From assembly GCF_020180945.1 (NCBI RefSeq), contig NZ_JAIPUL010000001.1, forward strand, positions 682,001 through 746,000: 64,000 nt of DNA, given 5' to 3'. This document shows, in pieces, positions 7,893 to 15,726 of the stretch (positions are counted from its first letter, which is position 1; the number at the start of each line of letters is the position of its first letter). The notes beneath the pieces are model-generated. The model saw only the letters and a program-made list of their open reading frames with translations. It ran no database searches and had not been told where the DNA came from. The position numbers and the translations under genes were made by a program. This DNA comes from Lacticaseibacillus kribbianus (lineage in GTDB: Bacteria; Bacillota; Bacilli; Lactobacillales; Lactobacillaceae).

Positions 7893-8214
7893 TGTAGGCG
7901 TAGCCCTCGTGCTGGCGGCGCGCGAGCTCAAAGACGCCGGCCGGCACCACGGTGAGCCCGGGCTGCAGGTTCGCGGCCGCAATCTGGTGGCTGGCCATGG
8001 CGTTGGCACACGCGGCGACTTCGACGCCCGCCTCAAGCAGTGGCGCGAGCACCTGGTCGCTGCCGCGGCGGGCGCCTTCGATGGCGGGGCCGTTGATCAG
8101 AAGTTCGACTTGGCCCGAGACGCCCTGATCCGCGGCGGCCTTGAGGTAGTTCACGATGTTGCCGGTGACGACCGGCCACTTGGCGGGTTCGTCGAGGTGA
8201 AAGATGACATTCAT
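7882..8214 (-). CDS. DsrE family protein
   Basis: A 110-aa small cytoplasmic protein of the DsrE/DsrF-like superfamily, of the type found as single genes in Firmicutes. Visible features are a beta-strand start NVIFHLDEP, a helix ending YLKAAADQG, and the central VEVAACANAMASHQI. A Cys (about residue 69) occupies the position where sulfur-relay members carry the reactive Cys. RBS GGGAGGAAA precedes the ATG. Single-gene unit. Function in lactobacilli is unknown; sulfur transfer is only a possibility. Confidence 0.8.
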   Translation of the reverse strand: MNVIFHLDEPAKWPVVTGNIVNYLKAAADQGVSGQVELLINGPAIEGARRGSDQVLAPLLEAGVEVAACANAMASHQIAAANLQPGLTVVPAGVFELARRQHEGYAYIRP

Positions 8215-8376
8215 GCGCTTTCCTCCCTTGGTTGCGCGGTGAGCCGCGCAGGTTCATCATACCACGGCGAGGGGGCCGAAAACCGGGGCGCGCGGCGGCG
8301 TGTCCCGGTTTTTGATGCGGACGGTGGCGACCCACCGAGAATTTGAGGAATTCGCGAAAAAAGTTCGCGCAAGGCG

Positions 8377-8405
8377 TTGACACCGCCGCCGTTTTCACCT
8401 AAACT
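8377..8405 (+). promoter_or_regulatory. Promoter of first tRNA-Gln
   Basis: TTGACA, 17 bases, TAAACT, ending about 20 bases before the tRNA. Confidence 0.85.
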
Positions 8406-8426
8406 AATAAACGTTCGATAAGTTAT

Positions 8427-8497
8427 TGGGTAGTAGCGAAGTGGTAACGCAGTGGACTCTGAATCCATAATCATAGGTTCGATCCCTATCTACCCAA
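8427..8497 (+). tRNA. tRNA-Gln (anticodon CUG), copy 1
   Basis: A 71-base cloverleaf: acceptor TGGGTAG pairs with CTACCCA plus discriminator A, T-arm loop TTCGATC, anticodon loop CTCTGAA giving CUG, which reads CAG. No CCA is encoded. It has its own promoter and terminator. Confidence 0.95.
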
Positions 8498-8502
8498 TTA
8501 TC

Positions 8503-8528
8503 CCGCGTCGGTCGACGCGGTTTTTTTT
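8503..8528 (+). terminator. Terminator of first tRNA-Gln
   Basis: Stem CCGCGTCG/CGACGCGG followed by eight T. Confidence 0.9.
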
Positions 8529-8578
8529 ATTCTCAGACGAGTACCGGAAAGAAAATTGAGAAAAGTGTGGTTTTGCCG

Positions 8579-8607
8579 TTGACAACGTCCCCATTTTCTC
8601 GTAAACT
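8579..8607 (+). promoter_or_regulatory. Promoter of second tRNA-Gln
   Basis: TTGACA, 17 bases, TAAACT: the same boxes and spacing as for copy 1. Confidence 0.85.
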
Positions 8608-8628
8608 GATACTCGTTCGTTAAGTCAT

Positions 8629-8699
8629 TGGGTAGTAGCGAAGTGGTAACGCAGTGGACTCTGAATCCATAATCATAGGTTCGATCCCTATCTACCCAA
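8629..8699 (+). tRNA. tRNA-Gln (anticodon CUG), copy 2
   Basis: Identical over all 71 bases to the copy 202 bases upstream, including anticodon CUG. It is again flanked by its own promoter and terminator. Confidence 0.95.
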
Positions 8700-8704
8700 T
8701 CATC

Positions 8705-8734
8705 GCCGTCTCGGTTCGCCGAGGCGGCTTTTTT
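8705..8734 (+). terminator. Terminator of second tRNA-Gln
   Basis: Stem GCCGTCTCGG/CCGAGGCGGC with TTCG loop, six T. The sequence differs from the first terminator. Confidence 0.9.
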
Positions 8735-8979
8735 GTGCGCCAGGGCGGAGGAGGGCACTGAGCGGGTCGGGTAGCCCAGCGATGGTCGTTGGGCCGGGTT
8801 ATGGCCCGGGTGTCGGCGTGCAGCCAGCAACTCGTGCGTCGCTAGCCGCGCCCGCGTTCCCCCGCGCGGCCCGACGATACCATCAGGGGTGCCGTTACCT
8901 GATGTCCGCACGAGCATCTGGCTTGCCATCTGCGGGCAAAGCGCGGATAATGAGCGCACCACAACCTTGGAGGTGTGAC

Positions 8980-9612
8980 ATGAGCAAAGCACGTGTGAAC
9001 GCACTGAGCGACGGGGTCTTCGCAATCCTGCTCACCATCTTGATCCTCGAATTCCAGCCCGCAACGATTCGACCAGGCCAGCTCGGCGCAGTCGTGCTGC
9101 AGCAGGCGCCGCTGTTTGCCATGTACGCGCTGTCGTACTTTTACGTCGGCACCAGCTGGCTGTTTCACCACGACTACTTTCAGTACGTCAAGCACACCAA
9201 CCGCACGCTGAACATCCTGAACCTCTTCATCCTGTTCACGGTCACCCTGGTGAACTACGCGATGGTGCTGTTAATTGAGGCACTGACCAACGGCGACGCC
9301 CGGGACATTCAGCTGGCCTTCGTCGTGTACGACGCCGTGGCGCTGATGATCTCGCTGTCGTTTCTGATTGTGTACCGCTACCTCGAGCGGCACCCGGAGC
9401 TGCAAAGTTTCACCGGCATCGAGCGCCACTACAACCGGATTCGCCTGGATCCGGCCCGGAGCGTCGCCATCTACCTGGCATCCGCTGCGGCGACCTGCGT
9501 GTCCAACCTGCTGGCGGGGGCGCTTCTGGTCACGGGCGTGGTGTTTCACTTCATCGCCTACCTGCGCTTCAGCCGCGTGATTCACATCGGGGTGCGCTCG
9601 CGCCGGCCCTAG
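8980..9612 (+). CDS. TMEM175-family (DUF1211) putative potassium channel protein
   Basis: A 210-aa integral membrane protein. The first helix carries RVNALSDGVFAILLTILILE, the bacterial TMEM175 signature (R-x-x-x-F-S-D with Leu for Phe), which forms the pore of potassium-selective channels in this family. About six hydrophobic helices follow, to residue 200, with a second helix block from YDAVALMISLSF. ATG 8980 was chosen because GGAGGTG lies 5 bases upstream and homology begins there. Earlier in-frame codons lack an RBS. Single gene. Confidence 0.85.
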   Translation: MSKARVNALSDGVFAILLTILILEFQPATIRPGQLGAVVLQQAPLFAMYALSYFYVGTSWLFHHDYFQYVKHTNRTLNILNLFILFTVTLVNYAMVLLIEALTNGDARDIQLAFVVYDAVALMISLSFLIVYRYLERHPELQSFTGIERHYNRIRLDPARSVAIYLASAAATCVSNLLAGALLVTGVVFHFIAYLRFSRVIHIGVRSRRP

Positions 9613-9628
9613 ATTTTTCACAATTACG

Positions 9629-9637
9629 TGTTACACT
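9629..9637 (+). promoter_or_regulatory. Extended -10 promoter
   Basis: TGTTACACT, an extended -10 without a clear -35, about 25 bases before the next gene. Confidence 0.4.
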
Positions 9638-9661
9638 GGGGAAAAATGAGGGAGTGACGAA

Positions 9662-10180
9662 ATGCGTTCGCAACGACAACTGGCGCTTAGAAAGCGCAAG
9701 AAAAAATGGCCCAAGGTGCTTTTGGGCATCCTGTTGGTGCTGGTGGTTTTGGGGGTAATCTTCGTGGTGAAATTTCCGACCATCAACAACGCCTGGCGCA
9801 ACACGACGGGCACCGACACGCCGGCCGACACGGCGGTGAAGTCGACGCTGGTCAAGAAGATCGAAGAACAAAAAACCGGCAACAGCGCGGTTGACGCGCG
9901 CATTGACGAGGCGGCCAGCACCCTGAAGGCCACCAAGATGGCCACGATCGTCAAGGCGGCGGGGGATCAGACCGCGATGACCAGCCTGCTGAAGCAGACC
10001 ACCGGCGCGACCAGCGAGCAAGCCAAGGCGGCGGCCGCGTTGCTGTTTGCCAGCCCCGAGCTGACCGACGTGCGCGAGGCGGTCGCGGCGGGGGACTGGG
10101 TCAAGGCCTACCAGGCTTACCGCGACCTGAACGGCAGCGCCGCGCTGAGCTCGCTCAAGGCGACACTTGGCCAGTACTGA
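9662..10180 (+). CDS. Membrane-anchored protein of unknown function
   Basis: A 172-aa protein with a very basic cytoplasmic start (RKRKKKW), one transmembrane helix (residues about 19-37) and a roughly 135-residue extracellular part. That part is rich in Ala, Thr and Lys, predicted mostly helical, with no cysteines. No family was recognised. RBS GGGAGTGACG precedes the ATG. Single gene between a TMEM175-like gene and tRNA-Glu. The topology is inferred from charge distribution. Confidence 0.7.
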   Translation: MRSQRQLALRKRKKKWPKVLLGILLVLVVLGVIFVVKFPTINNAWRNTTGTDTPADTAVKSTLVKKIEEQKTGNSAVDARIDEAASTLKATKMATIVKAAGDQTAMTSLLKQTTGATSEQAKAAAALLFASPELTDVREAVAAGDWVKAYQAYRDLNGSAALSSLKATLGQY

Positions 10181-10218
10181 GAAGTTTTAGGCGTCTGCAA
10201 CTTTTTTTGTCAAAACGG

Positions 10219-10247
10219 TTGACGCACGGCCCCAAACCCGGTATAGT
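10219..10247 (+). promoter_or_regulatory. Promoter of tRNA-Glu
   Basis: TTGACG, 17 bases, TATAGT. Confidence 0.85.
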
Positions 10248-10279
10248 AGTTTTTGTGCTTGAGGCACAGAAACAATCAT

Positions 10280-10351
10280 TGCCCGTTGGTCAAGGGGTTA
10301 AGACGTCGCGTTCTCAGCGCGAAAACACGGGTTCGAATCCCGTACGGGTGA
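10280..10351 (+). tRNA. tRNA-Glu (anticodon CUC)
   Basis: A 72-base cloverleaf with D-arm TGGTCAAGGGGTTAAGAC, anticodon stem TCGCG/CGCGA around loop TTCTCAG (anticodon CUC, reading GAG) and T-arm CGGGTTCGAATCCCG. The first acceptor pair is a weak U-G if the usual length is kept. Confidence 0.93.
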
Positions 10352-10377
10352 TAAAAGAATAAATTCGCAGCATCGAG

Positions 10378-10414
10378 AACCTCGGAGGGCCTAAATCAGG
10401 CAGCCGGGGTTTTT
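10378..10414 (+). terminator. Terminator of tRNA-Glu
   Basis: Imperfect stem AACCTCGG/CCGGGGTT enclosing GCCT/AGGC, followed by TTTTTG. Confidence 0.7.
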
Positions 10415-10516
10415 GTTTTGGGTGAGAAGCCCTGGATTGGGACGTGGCCTTCGGGTTGCAATGGGCCACATTCCGGGTGGCGAGCGGACCGCCAAGCACC
10501 AGACCGGCGCTGGTTG

Positions 10517-10525
10517 TGCTAGACT
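10517..10525 (+). promoter_or_regulatory. Extended -10 promoter of the GGDEF gene
   Basis: TGCTAGACT, about 60 bases upstream of the start codon, without a good -35. Confidence 0.4.
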
Positions 10526-10584
10526 ACAGATTAAGACTGAACCCGCTCGGCAGCGACGGGTCGCCGGAATTGACGGAGGTGCCT

Positions 10585-11721
10585 ATGAATTCGATTACGT
10601 TATCCCTGACCACGGGGCTAAATCTAGCAACCGACTTGATTGTGCTGGTCGGGGCCACCGCGCTGTTTTACTGGCTGCAGTCGAGTTGGGCCAGCCCCTT
10701 TGTTGTGGCCCACAGGCGCGGCGTGGTGCAGGGCGTCAGCGCTTTTTACCTCCTCACGTTGTTGGCCTGGCAGATCGCGGGTGGGTTCGCCTGGCGCGGC
10801 GTCAACCTGCTCATCGTGGGGTTCTTCCTGCTCGCGCGCCAGTCGCGTGCGCGCTGGCAACCGGCGGTGGATGCGGGGCTTTTGATCGGCTACGCCGGGC
10901 TGGGGCTGGCGCACGGGATCACCGTGTTGGGCCTGGTTGCGGCGGTCGGGGCCGGGGTGGTCCTGATTGCGGTTGCGGCCGTGCCGAACTTCCGCCGACG
11001 TCACCGCTGGGCGGATGCCGGGTTCCTGGCGCTTTTTGCCGCAAGTGTCCTGATGATGCAGGCGACGCGGCAGGAATTGTCCGCCGGCCTTTGGGCGCAC
11101 CAGCTCGGAAGCCTAGCGATTCTGGGCGGGCTGGTCCTGGCGTTTGACAACCGCATGCGGCGGGCGTGGCGGCGCAGTGAGCGCATCGCGGCAAGGACGC
11201 GCACGGACGAGTTGACCGGGGTGCAGAACTTCGGCACGTTCAGAACGGCGCTCGAGCGGCTGTTTGCGGATTTCACCAAAAACCAAACGCCGTACGCCGT
11301 GTTCGAGGGGGATCTCGATCACTTCAAGTCGATCAACGACACGTTCGGCCATCCCGGCGGCAACGAGGTGCTGCGCCGGCTGGCCCTAGAACTGGATGGC
11401 TTCGCGTCCGCGCTGCCGTTTCCCGCCACCGCGTATCGCCTTGGGGGCGAGGAGTTCGCCATCATCGCGGAGGCCAAGCTGTCGCAGGCCGAGGCGCAGG
11501 CCATCGGCGAGCGCTTCCTGGCGCTTTTGAAGCTGGTGCACTTCACGGCCGGAGACGCGACGCTGGCGCTGACCTGCTCCATCGGTCAGGCCAGGGTGCA
11601 GGAAGGCGACTACAGCGCGGAGGACGGCTACAAGCGGGCGGATCGCAACCTCTACCTGGCCAAGCGCAGCGGTCGCAACTGTGTTCGGGTTCAGCCGGAT
11701 GCGCACCCTGACGCGTCGTGA
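10585..11721 (+). CDS. Membrane GGDEF-domain protein (putative diguanylate cyclase)
   Basis: A 378-aa protein with about six hydrophobic helices in residues 15-190, then a GGDEF domain to about residue 365. The active-site motif is GGEEF (287-291), and the metal and substrate residues in EGDLDHFKSINDTFGH (241 onward) are intact, so cyclic di-GMP synthesis is plausible. The usual inhibitory RxxD site upstream of GGEEF is absent. The membrane part resembles no sensor I know. ATG 10585 has GGAGG five bases upstream; the longer in-frame extension lacks an RBS. No phosphodiesterase or receptor gene is visible nearby. Confidence 0.9.
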   Translation: MNSITLSLTTGLNLATDLIVLVGATALFYWLQSSWASPFVVAHRRGVVQGVSAFYLLTLLAWQIAGGFAWRGVNLLIVGFFLLARQSRARWQPAVDAGLLIGYAGLGLAHGITVLGLVAAVGAGVVLIAVAAVPNFRRRHRWADAGFLALFAASVLMMQATRQELSAGLWAHQLGSLAILGGLVLAFDNRMRRAWRRSERIAARTRTDELTGVQNFGTFRTALERLFADFTKNQTPYAVFEGDLDHFKSINDTFGHPGGNEVLRRLALELDGFASALPFPATAYRLGGEEFAIIAEAKLSQAEAQAIGERFLALLKLVHFTAGDATLALTCSIGQARVQEGDYSAEDGYKRADRNLYLAKRSGRNCVRVQPDAHPDAS

Positions 11722-11895
11722 TGGACGAAGCAGGGGCGGAGTATGGCCGCACCTGAAGGCTGGGCTTTGCCACCGCGGTTCGGCGGTCGATCGTGGCGGT
11801 GGCGAGTCTGGTTGCTTTTTCACCCACCCGCGGTTTCCTTTTGCCGGCTGATAGGCGTACACTGAAGTTACACTTTGGAAAAGAGGGGCTCACAA

Positions 11896-13326
11896 ATGAA
11901 GAAAGAAACCGCCTGCACATCGATCCTCGTTGGGAAGGCCGCAAGCATTGATGGCAGCACCATGATCGCGCGCAACGATGACACCTTCCACGTGCTTGCA
12001 CCGCACCGCTTTTACATGCACCCGGCCTGGCGCGGCGAAAAGGGGCTGAGCGTCAAGTCGCCGCTTAACGGCTTCACCGCGCCGCTGCCGGAGAACGGCT
12101 ACCGCTACAACGCGGTTCCAAACGTCGACACGGCCAAGCTCGGTGACTACGAGGAGAGCGGCATCAACGCGAAGAACGTCGCGATGTCCGCCACCGAAAG
12201 CACCTACGGCAACGAGCGCACCTTGGCCTTCGACCCGCTGGTTGAAAACGGGCTGGACGAGGACCTGATTGTCAACATGACGCTCCCGTTCGTCGAATCC
12301 GCGCGGCACGCCGTGGAGTACCTGGGTCAGCTGATCAAGCAGTATGGCTCGCCGGCGGGCAACTCCGTGCTTTTCTCCGACAAGGACAACGTCTGGTACA
12401 TGGAAATCGTGACCGGGCACCACTGGGTGGCGCAGCGCATCCCCGACGACGCCTACGCGATTGCCGCCAACCAGGTCGCCATCCAGCAGGTCGACTTCGA
12501 GGATTCGGACAACTTCATCTGGAGTGAGGGGATCCGCGAGTTCGTTGAGGCGCACCACCTGAACCCCGACAAGACGGGCTGGAACTTCCGCCACATCTTC
12601 GGCACCATGAACGAGAAGGACCGCCACTACAACACGCCGCGCGTCTGGTACGGCCACCACATCTTGAACCCAGAGGTCCCGGAAGAACCCGAATCCGCGG
12701 AGCTGCCGTTCATCATGCACACCGACCACAAGATTACCCGCGAGGACATCGCGCAGATCCTGGGCAGCCACTACAACGAGACGCGCTTTGATCCCTTCGG
12801 CCACGGCGCGGACGCCGACCGCCTGCGCTACCGTCCGATTGGCTTGAACCGGACGCAAAACTCGCACATCCTGCAGCTGCGCGGCGACGCCGACTTCGGT
12901 CACGCCGCCATCATGTGGCTGAACCTCGGGATGCCGACGTACAGCCCTTACGTGCCGTTCTACTGCAACGCCGACGACACGGATCCAAGCTACTCGCACA
13001 CGCCGGAGAAGCTGACGCTGGGCGTGGACTCCGCTTACTGGCTGCACCGCAGCCTCGGCGCGCTGGTGGAAAGCCACTACAGCAAGTTCATCCAGCAAAA
13101 TCGCGACTACCTGACGGAACTGTCCCGCCAGTTCCGCATCCACGTTGCGGCCACGGACGAGGCGACCAAGGACCTCGAGGGGCAGGCGTTGACCGACGCG
13201 CAGACTCAGGCCAACTACAAGGTCGTGGCAGCGGTCAAAAAGGCCACGCAGGCGCAGATCGAAAGCCTTTTGATGCAGAGCATGGAGCTGTCGCAGCTCA
13301 CCTTCAACATGGACAAGAACCTGTAA
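11896..13326 (+). CDS. pepD: C69-family dipeptidase
   Basis: A 476-aa cytoplasmic Ntn-type dipeptidase (peptidase family C69, PepD), splitting dipeptides in the casein- and peptide-degrading network of lactobacilli. Cys7, in KETACTSILVGKAAS, is the expected N-terminal nucleophile after removal of a short propeptide. DGSTMIARNDD follows, as usual for the family, and length agrees. Start ATG 11896 has AAGAGGGG upstream; the upstream TTG would place the nucleophile too far in. Single gene with a perfect long terminator. Confidence 0.93.
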   Translation: MKKETACTSILVGKAASIDGSTMIARNDDTFHVLAPHRFYMHPAWRGEKGLSVKSPLNGFTAPLPENGYRYNAVPNVDTAKLGDYEESGINAKNVAMSATESTYGNERTLAFDPLVENGLDEDLIVNMTLPFVESARHAVEYLGQLIKQYGSPAGNSVLFSDKDNVWYMEIVTGHHWVAQRIPDDAYAIAANQVAIQQVDFEDSDNFIWSEGIREFVEAHHLNPDKTGWNFRHIFGTMNEKDRHYNTPRVWYGHHILNPEVPEEPESAELPFIMHTDHKITREDIAQILGSHYNETRFDPFGHGADADRLRYRPIGLNRTQNSHILQLRGDADFGHAAIMWLNLGMPTYSPYVPFYCNADDTDPSYSHTPEKLTLGVDSAYWLHRSLGALVESHYSKFIQQNRDYLTELSRQFRIHVAATDEATKDLEGQALTDAQTQANYKVVAAVKKATQAQIESLLMQSMELSQLTFNMDKNL

Positions 13327-13334
13327 CCGAACTT

Positions 13335-13380
13335 GGGCCGCAGCAGCAGTCGGATGACGACTGCTGCTGCGGCCCTTTTT
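13335..13380 (+). terminator. pepD terminator
   Basis: Perfect 18-base-pair stem (13335-13352 with 13358-13375), loop GATGA, then TTTTT. Confidence 0.95.
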
Positions 13381-13401
13381 GTCCTCTGCCGGCCGCCTCA
13401 C

Positions 13402-13443
13402 AAAAAAAGCGCCCCCCTCGACCCTGAATCGAGGGGGGCGCTT
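13402..13443 (-). terminator. Terminator of the pilus operon
   Basis: Perfect 15-base-pair stem (13407-13421 with 13429-13443). On the minus strand it is followed by a T-run (complement of 13402-13408). It lies about 110 bases beyond the sortase stop codon. Confidence 0.85.
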
Positions 13444-13556
13444 CATTAAAAAATTGTCTGTCGTTGCCATAATCGTTAGCACGGATAACACGCGACAAGA
13501 AATATTATAACGTGAATGCGGTTTCGCGTCCAGTGAAATCGAATTCTTTTTTTGCG

Positions 13557-14354
13557 TTAACGGTTTCGGCCCGCGACTCGGTGTCGCCAGCCCCAGAAGG
13601 CGAGTGCCATCAGCGCCAGCAGCACTGCCGCGAGGGTCAGCCAGGCGCGGGTCTGACCCAGCGTTGCGACCTGCTTCGGGGTACTTGCCGCGGGCAGTGT
13701 CGGCACGCGGTGGGCCGTGACCAGCAGGCGCTCGGTGTTCACCATGTAAGGGGTGCAGGTCAAAAGGGTGACCAGCTCGCGCCCCGGCTCGATGCGCAGC
13801 ACGTCGGTTCGCGTCGGGGCAACAATCAGGCGTCGCTCGATGGCATAGGTGCGCGTGGTGGCGCCGATGGTGACAAGGAAGCGGTCCCCGAGTGTCAACC
13901 GGTCGAGGTGGGTGAACAGCTCGTTGCCGAACAACCCGTCGTGCGCCGCGATCACGGCGTGCGTGTTGGGGTCGCCGCTTGGAAAACTGGTGCCCGGGAC
14001 CACCACCGCGCCCTGCTGCAGCAGGGCCGGGCTCGAGACGTCGAAAAGCGGGACCACCAGCGCGAGCTTGGGGATGCTGACCTGGCCGACCAGGTGCGCC
14101 GCCGCGTCGGGATCGCCCTTGGCGGCGGCGAAGACATCGGCGTTTGGCACCAGTCCTGCGGCGGCCAAGACCTTGTTTTGTGCGGTTTTGGCGGCGATGG
14201 CCGCTTTCGCATTGGCCTGGCTGCGGGCCTGCGCCGTCGTCAGGACGTGCTGCGTCCACAGCGTGTTGACGGCCGGCGCGGCCAGCGCGATGGCCAACAG
14301 CACCACGCCGAGCACCAGCGGAATCAGACCGCGGAGGGACTTACGCGCGGACAT
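13557..14354 (-). CDS. srtC: Class C (pilus) sortase
   Basis: A 265-aa membrane transpeptidase that links pilin subunits covalently outside the cell. It has an N-terminal transmembrane helix (about 10-30), a sortase barrel and a C-terminal helix (240-257), the two-anchor topology of class C enzymes. Catalytic residues visible are His138 in AAHDGL, Cys200 in TLLTCTPYMVNTERLLV and Arg209. ATG 14354 overlaps the end of the pilin gene by 14 bases; an upstream TTG is less likely. Last gene of the pilus operon. The lid region before the barrel could not be assigned. Confidence 0.93.
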   Translation of the reverse strand: MSARKSLRGLIPLVLGVVLLAIALAAPAVNTLWTQHVLTTAQARSQANAKAAIAAKTAQNKVLAAAGLVPNADVFAAAKGDPDAAAHLVGQVSIPKLALVVPLFDVSSPALLQQGAVVVPGTSFPSGDPNTHAVIAAHDGLFGNELFTHLDRLTLGDRFLVTIGATTRTYAIERRLIVAPTRTDVLRIEPGRELVTLLTCTPYMVNTERLLVTAHRVPTLPAASTPKQVATLGQTRAWLTLAAVLLALMALAFWGWRHRVAGRNR

Positions 14355-15726
14355 GACGCCGCCGGTAAAGCCCAAGGCTCGTCAGTGCCGCCCCGAACAG
14401 GGCCAGCACCAGCAGGCTGAGCCCCCCGGTGGCCGGCAGGATGCCGGTCAGTGGGGTCTGCCACACGGTGATTGACGCGGCCTCATCCGTGCCGGGCGCC
14501 GCCTTGGCCACCGTGAACGAAATGCGAGGTGTCGCCGCACGGTATCCGTCCGCGGCGTCCAGCTGCTCGAGCGCGTAATCGCCCGCCTCAAGCCCCTCGA
14601 CGCGGATCTGACCGTCCCCGTCTGCGGTAAAGCTGGTAGCCTCGTCCCGGCTGGTCACCCAGGTGAAATCATCGGGGGAGAACAGTGCGTACTGGGTGGT
14701 GCCGGCCTGCTCACGGCGGACAACGAAGCTGCCGCCGGCCACGGGTTGCTTATCGAAGGGGTTGACGGCCGTGAAGCGCTGCCCACCGGTTTCCACCGCT
14801 GCACTAGTTGCGTGCAGCACTGTTGGCGCATCGACTCCCTGCCAAGTGATGGTCAGCGTGCCGGTGATGTCGGCGGTCGGCTGCGGGTCAACCACCCGGC
14901 GTTGATAGGAGACCTGAATGGTCTTGCCGGCGAGCGCGGCTAGGTCGGCCCCGGCCGCTGCGGGCAGCTTGGCCAAATCAATCGCCTGGTTGAGCGTCAG
15001 CCAGTTTGCGGCAATCGGCGTCCCGTTGTGGGTCACGGTGACGCTGTCCGGAACTGGAACCGTCCCGTCCGCAGTCGCGCCGGTGGCGATGGTGAGGGCG
15101 GTGTAAGGTGAGGACTCAGCGGCCAGACTGCTTGGCAGCGTGAACTGCGCGGTGTAGGTGAGCACCGTGCCACGGGGGACGCTGTGCACGCCGGTGGTGA
15201 TTGGGGTGTCACCAATCGTCAGGCGCAAATCAGCGCCGGTGCTCTTAGGGTACAGCGTGTAGTCGCGATCGGTGCCGTCGAGGCCAAGAATCGTCGGCTG
15301 CGGTTTCAGCAGGTCGCTAGGACCTGCCGTCTGGGCAAAGAGGTAGACGCGGTCCAGGTTGTCTGCCGTGGTGGGAAGCGCGGTGAAGGTGACGGCGCCG
15401 TCGACGGCCGTGGCCGTTTGAACCGCCTTGTAATCACCGACGTAGCGGTCCCAGTCGCGGGCAATCGCCGCTTGGGCGGCGAGTTGGCCGTCGGTGGCCG
15501 CTTTCTCGTCGAACAGCGTGGTGATGTCGTAGGCGCTGAAGGTTGCCCCGTTCACGCTGGGGAGCGCGGCGAGTTCGGGCATCGGCGCGCCGGTGTTCGC
15601 GGTGGCGGTGTTGTCGTTGGTCTGGGCCGGGTGGAGCACAACCGTGGTGGCGGCCCGCGCGTGTGTCGGATTCAGCGCGAGCCAGGCACCGAGTGCGACG
15701 AACAGCAGTAGCCAAAACTTTTTCAT
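14341..15726 (-). CDS. LPXTG backbone pilin with YPK motif
   Basis: A 461-aa secreted, sortase-anchored pilin. Signal peptide residues 1-25 end at HARA. The pilin motif YPK (159-161, in RDYTLYPKS) carries the Lys used for polymerisation. A SpaA-type isopeptide domain near residues 320-410 contains GDYALEQLDAADGY, an E-box-like motif with a Gln in place of the usual Glu. The sorting signal LPATG (430-434), a hydrophobic tail and RRRHVRA end the protein. Its ATG overlaps the stop codon of the tip gene (ATGA). YPK plus LPXTG makes it the probable shaft subunit; its closest named relative cannot be fixed here. Confidence 0.88.
   Translation of the reverse strand: MKKFWLLLFVALGAWLALNPTHARAATTVVLHPAQTNDNTATANTGAPMPELAALPSVNGATFSAYDITTLFDEKAATDGQLAAQAAIARDWDRYVGDYKAVQTATAVDGAVTFTALPTTADNLDRVYLFAQTAGPSDLLKPQPTILGLDGTDRDYTLYPKSTGADLRLTIGDTPITTGVHSVPRGTVLTYTAQFTLPSSLAAESSPYTALTIATGATADGTVPVPDSVTVTHNGTPIAANWLTLNQAIDLAKLPAAAGADLAALAGKTIQVSYQRRVVDPQPTADITGTLTITWQGVDAPTVLHATSAAVETGGQRFTAVNPFDKQPVAGGSFVVRREQAGTTQYALFSPDDFTWVTSRDEATSFTADGDGQIRVEGLEAGDYALEQLDAADGYRAATPRISFTVAKAAPGTDEAASITVWQTPLTGILPATGGLSLLVLALFGAALTSLGLYRRRHVRA

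Noticed and set aside
11890-14259. 789-codon open frame on the minus strand opposite pepD and running into the sortase gene
   Set aside because: Shadow of the GC-rich pepD codons: Arg/His/Val-rich composition, no RBS, and pepD on the other strand has clear active-site motifs.
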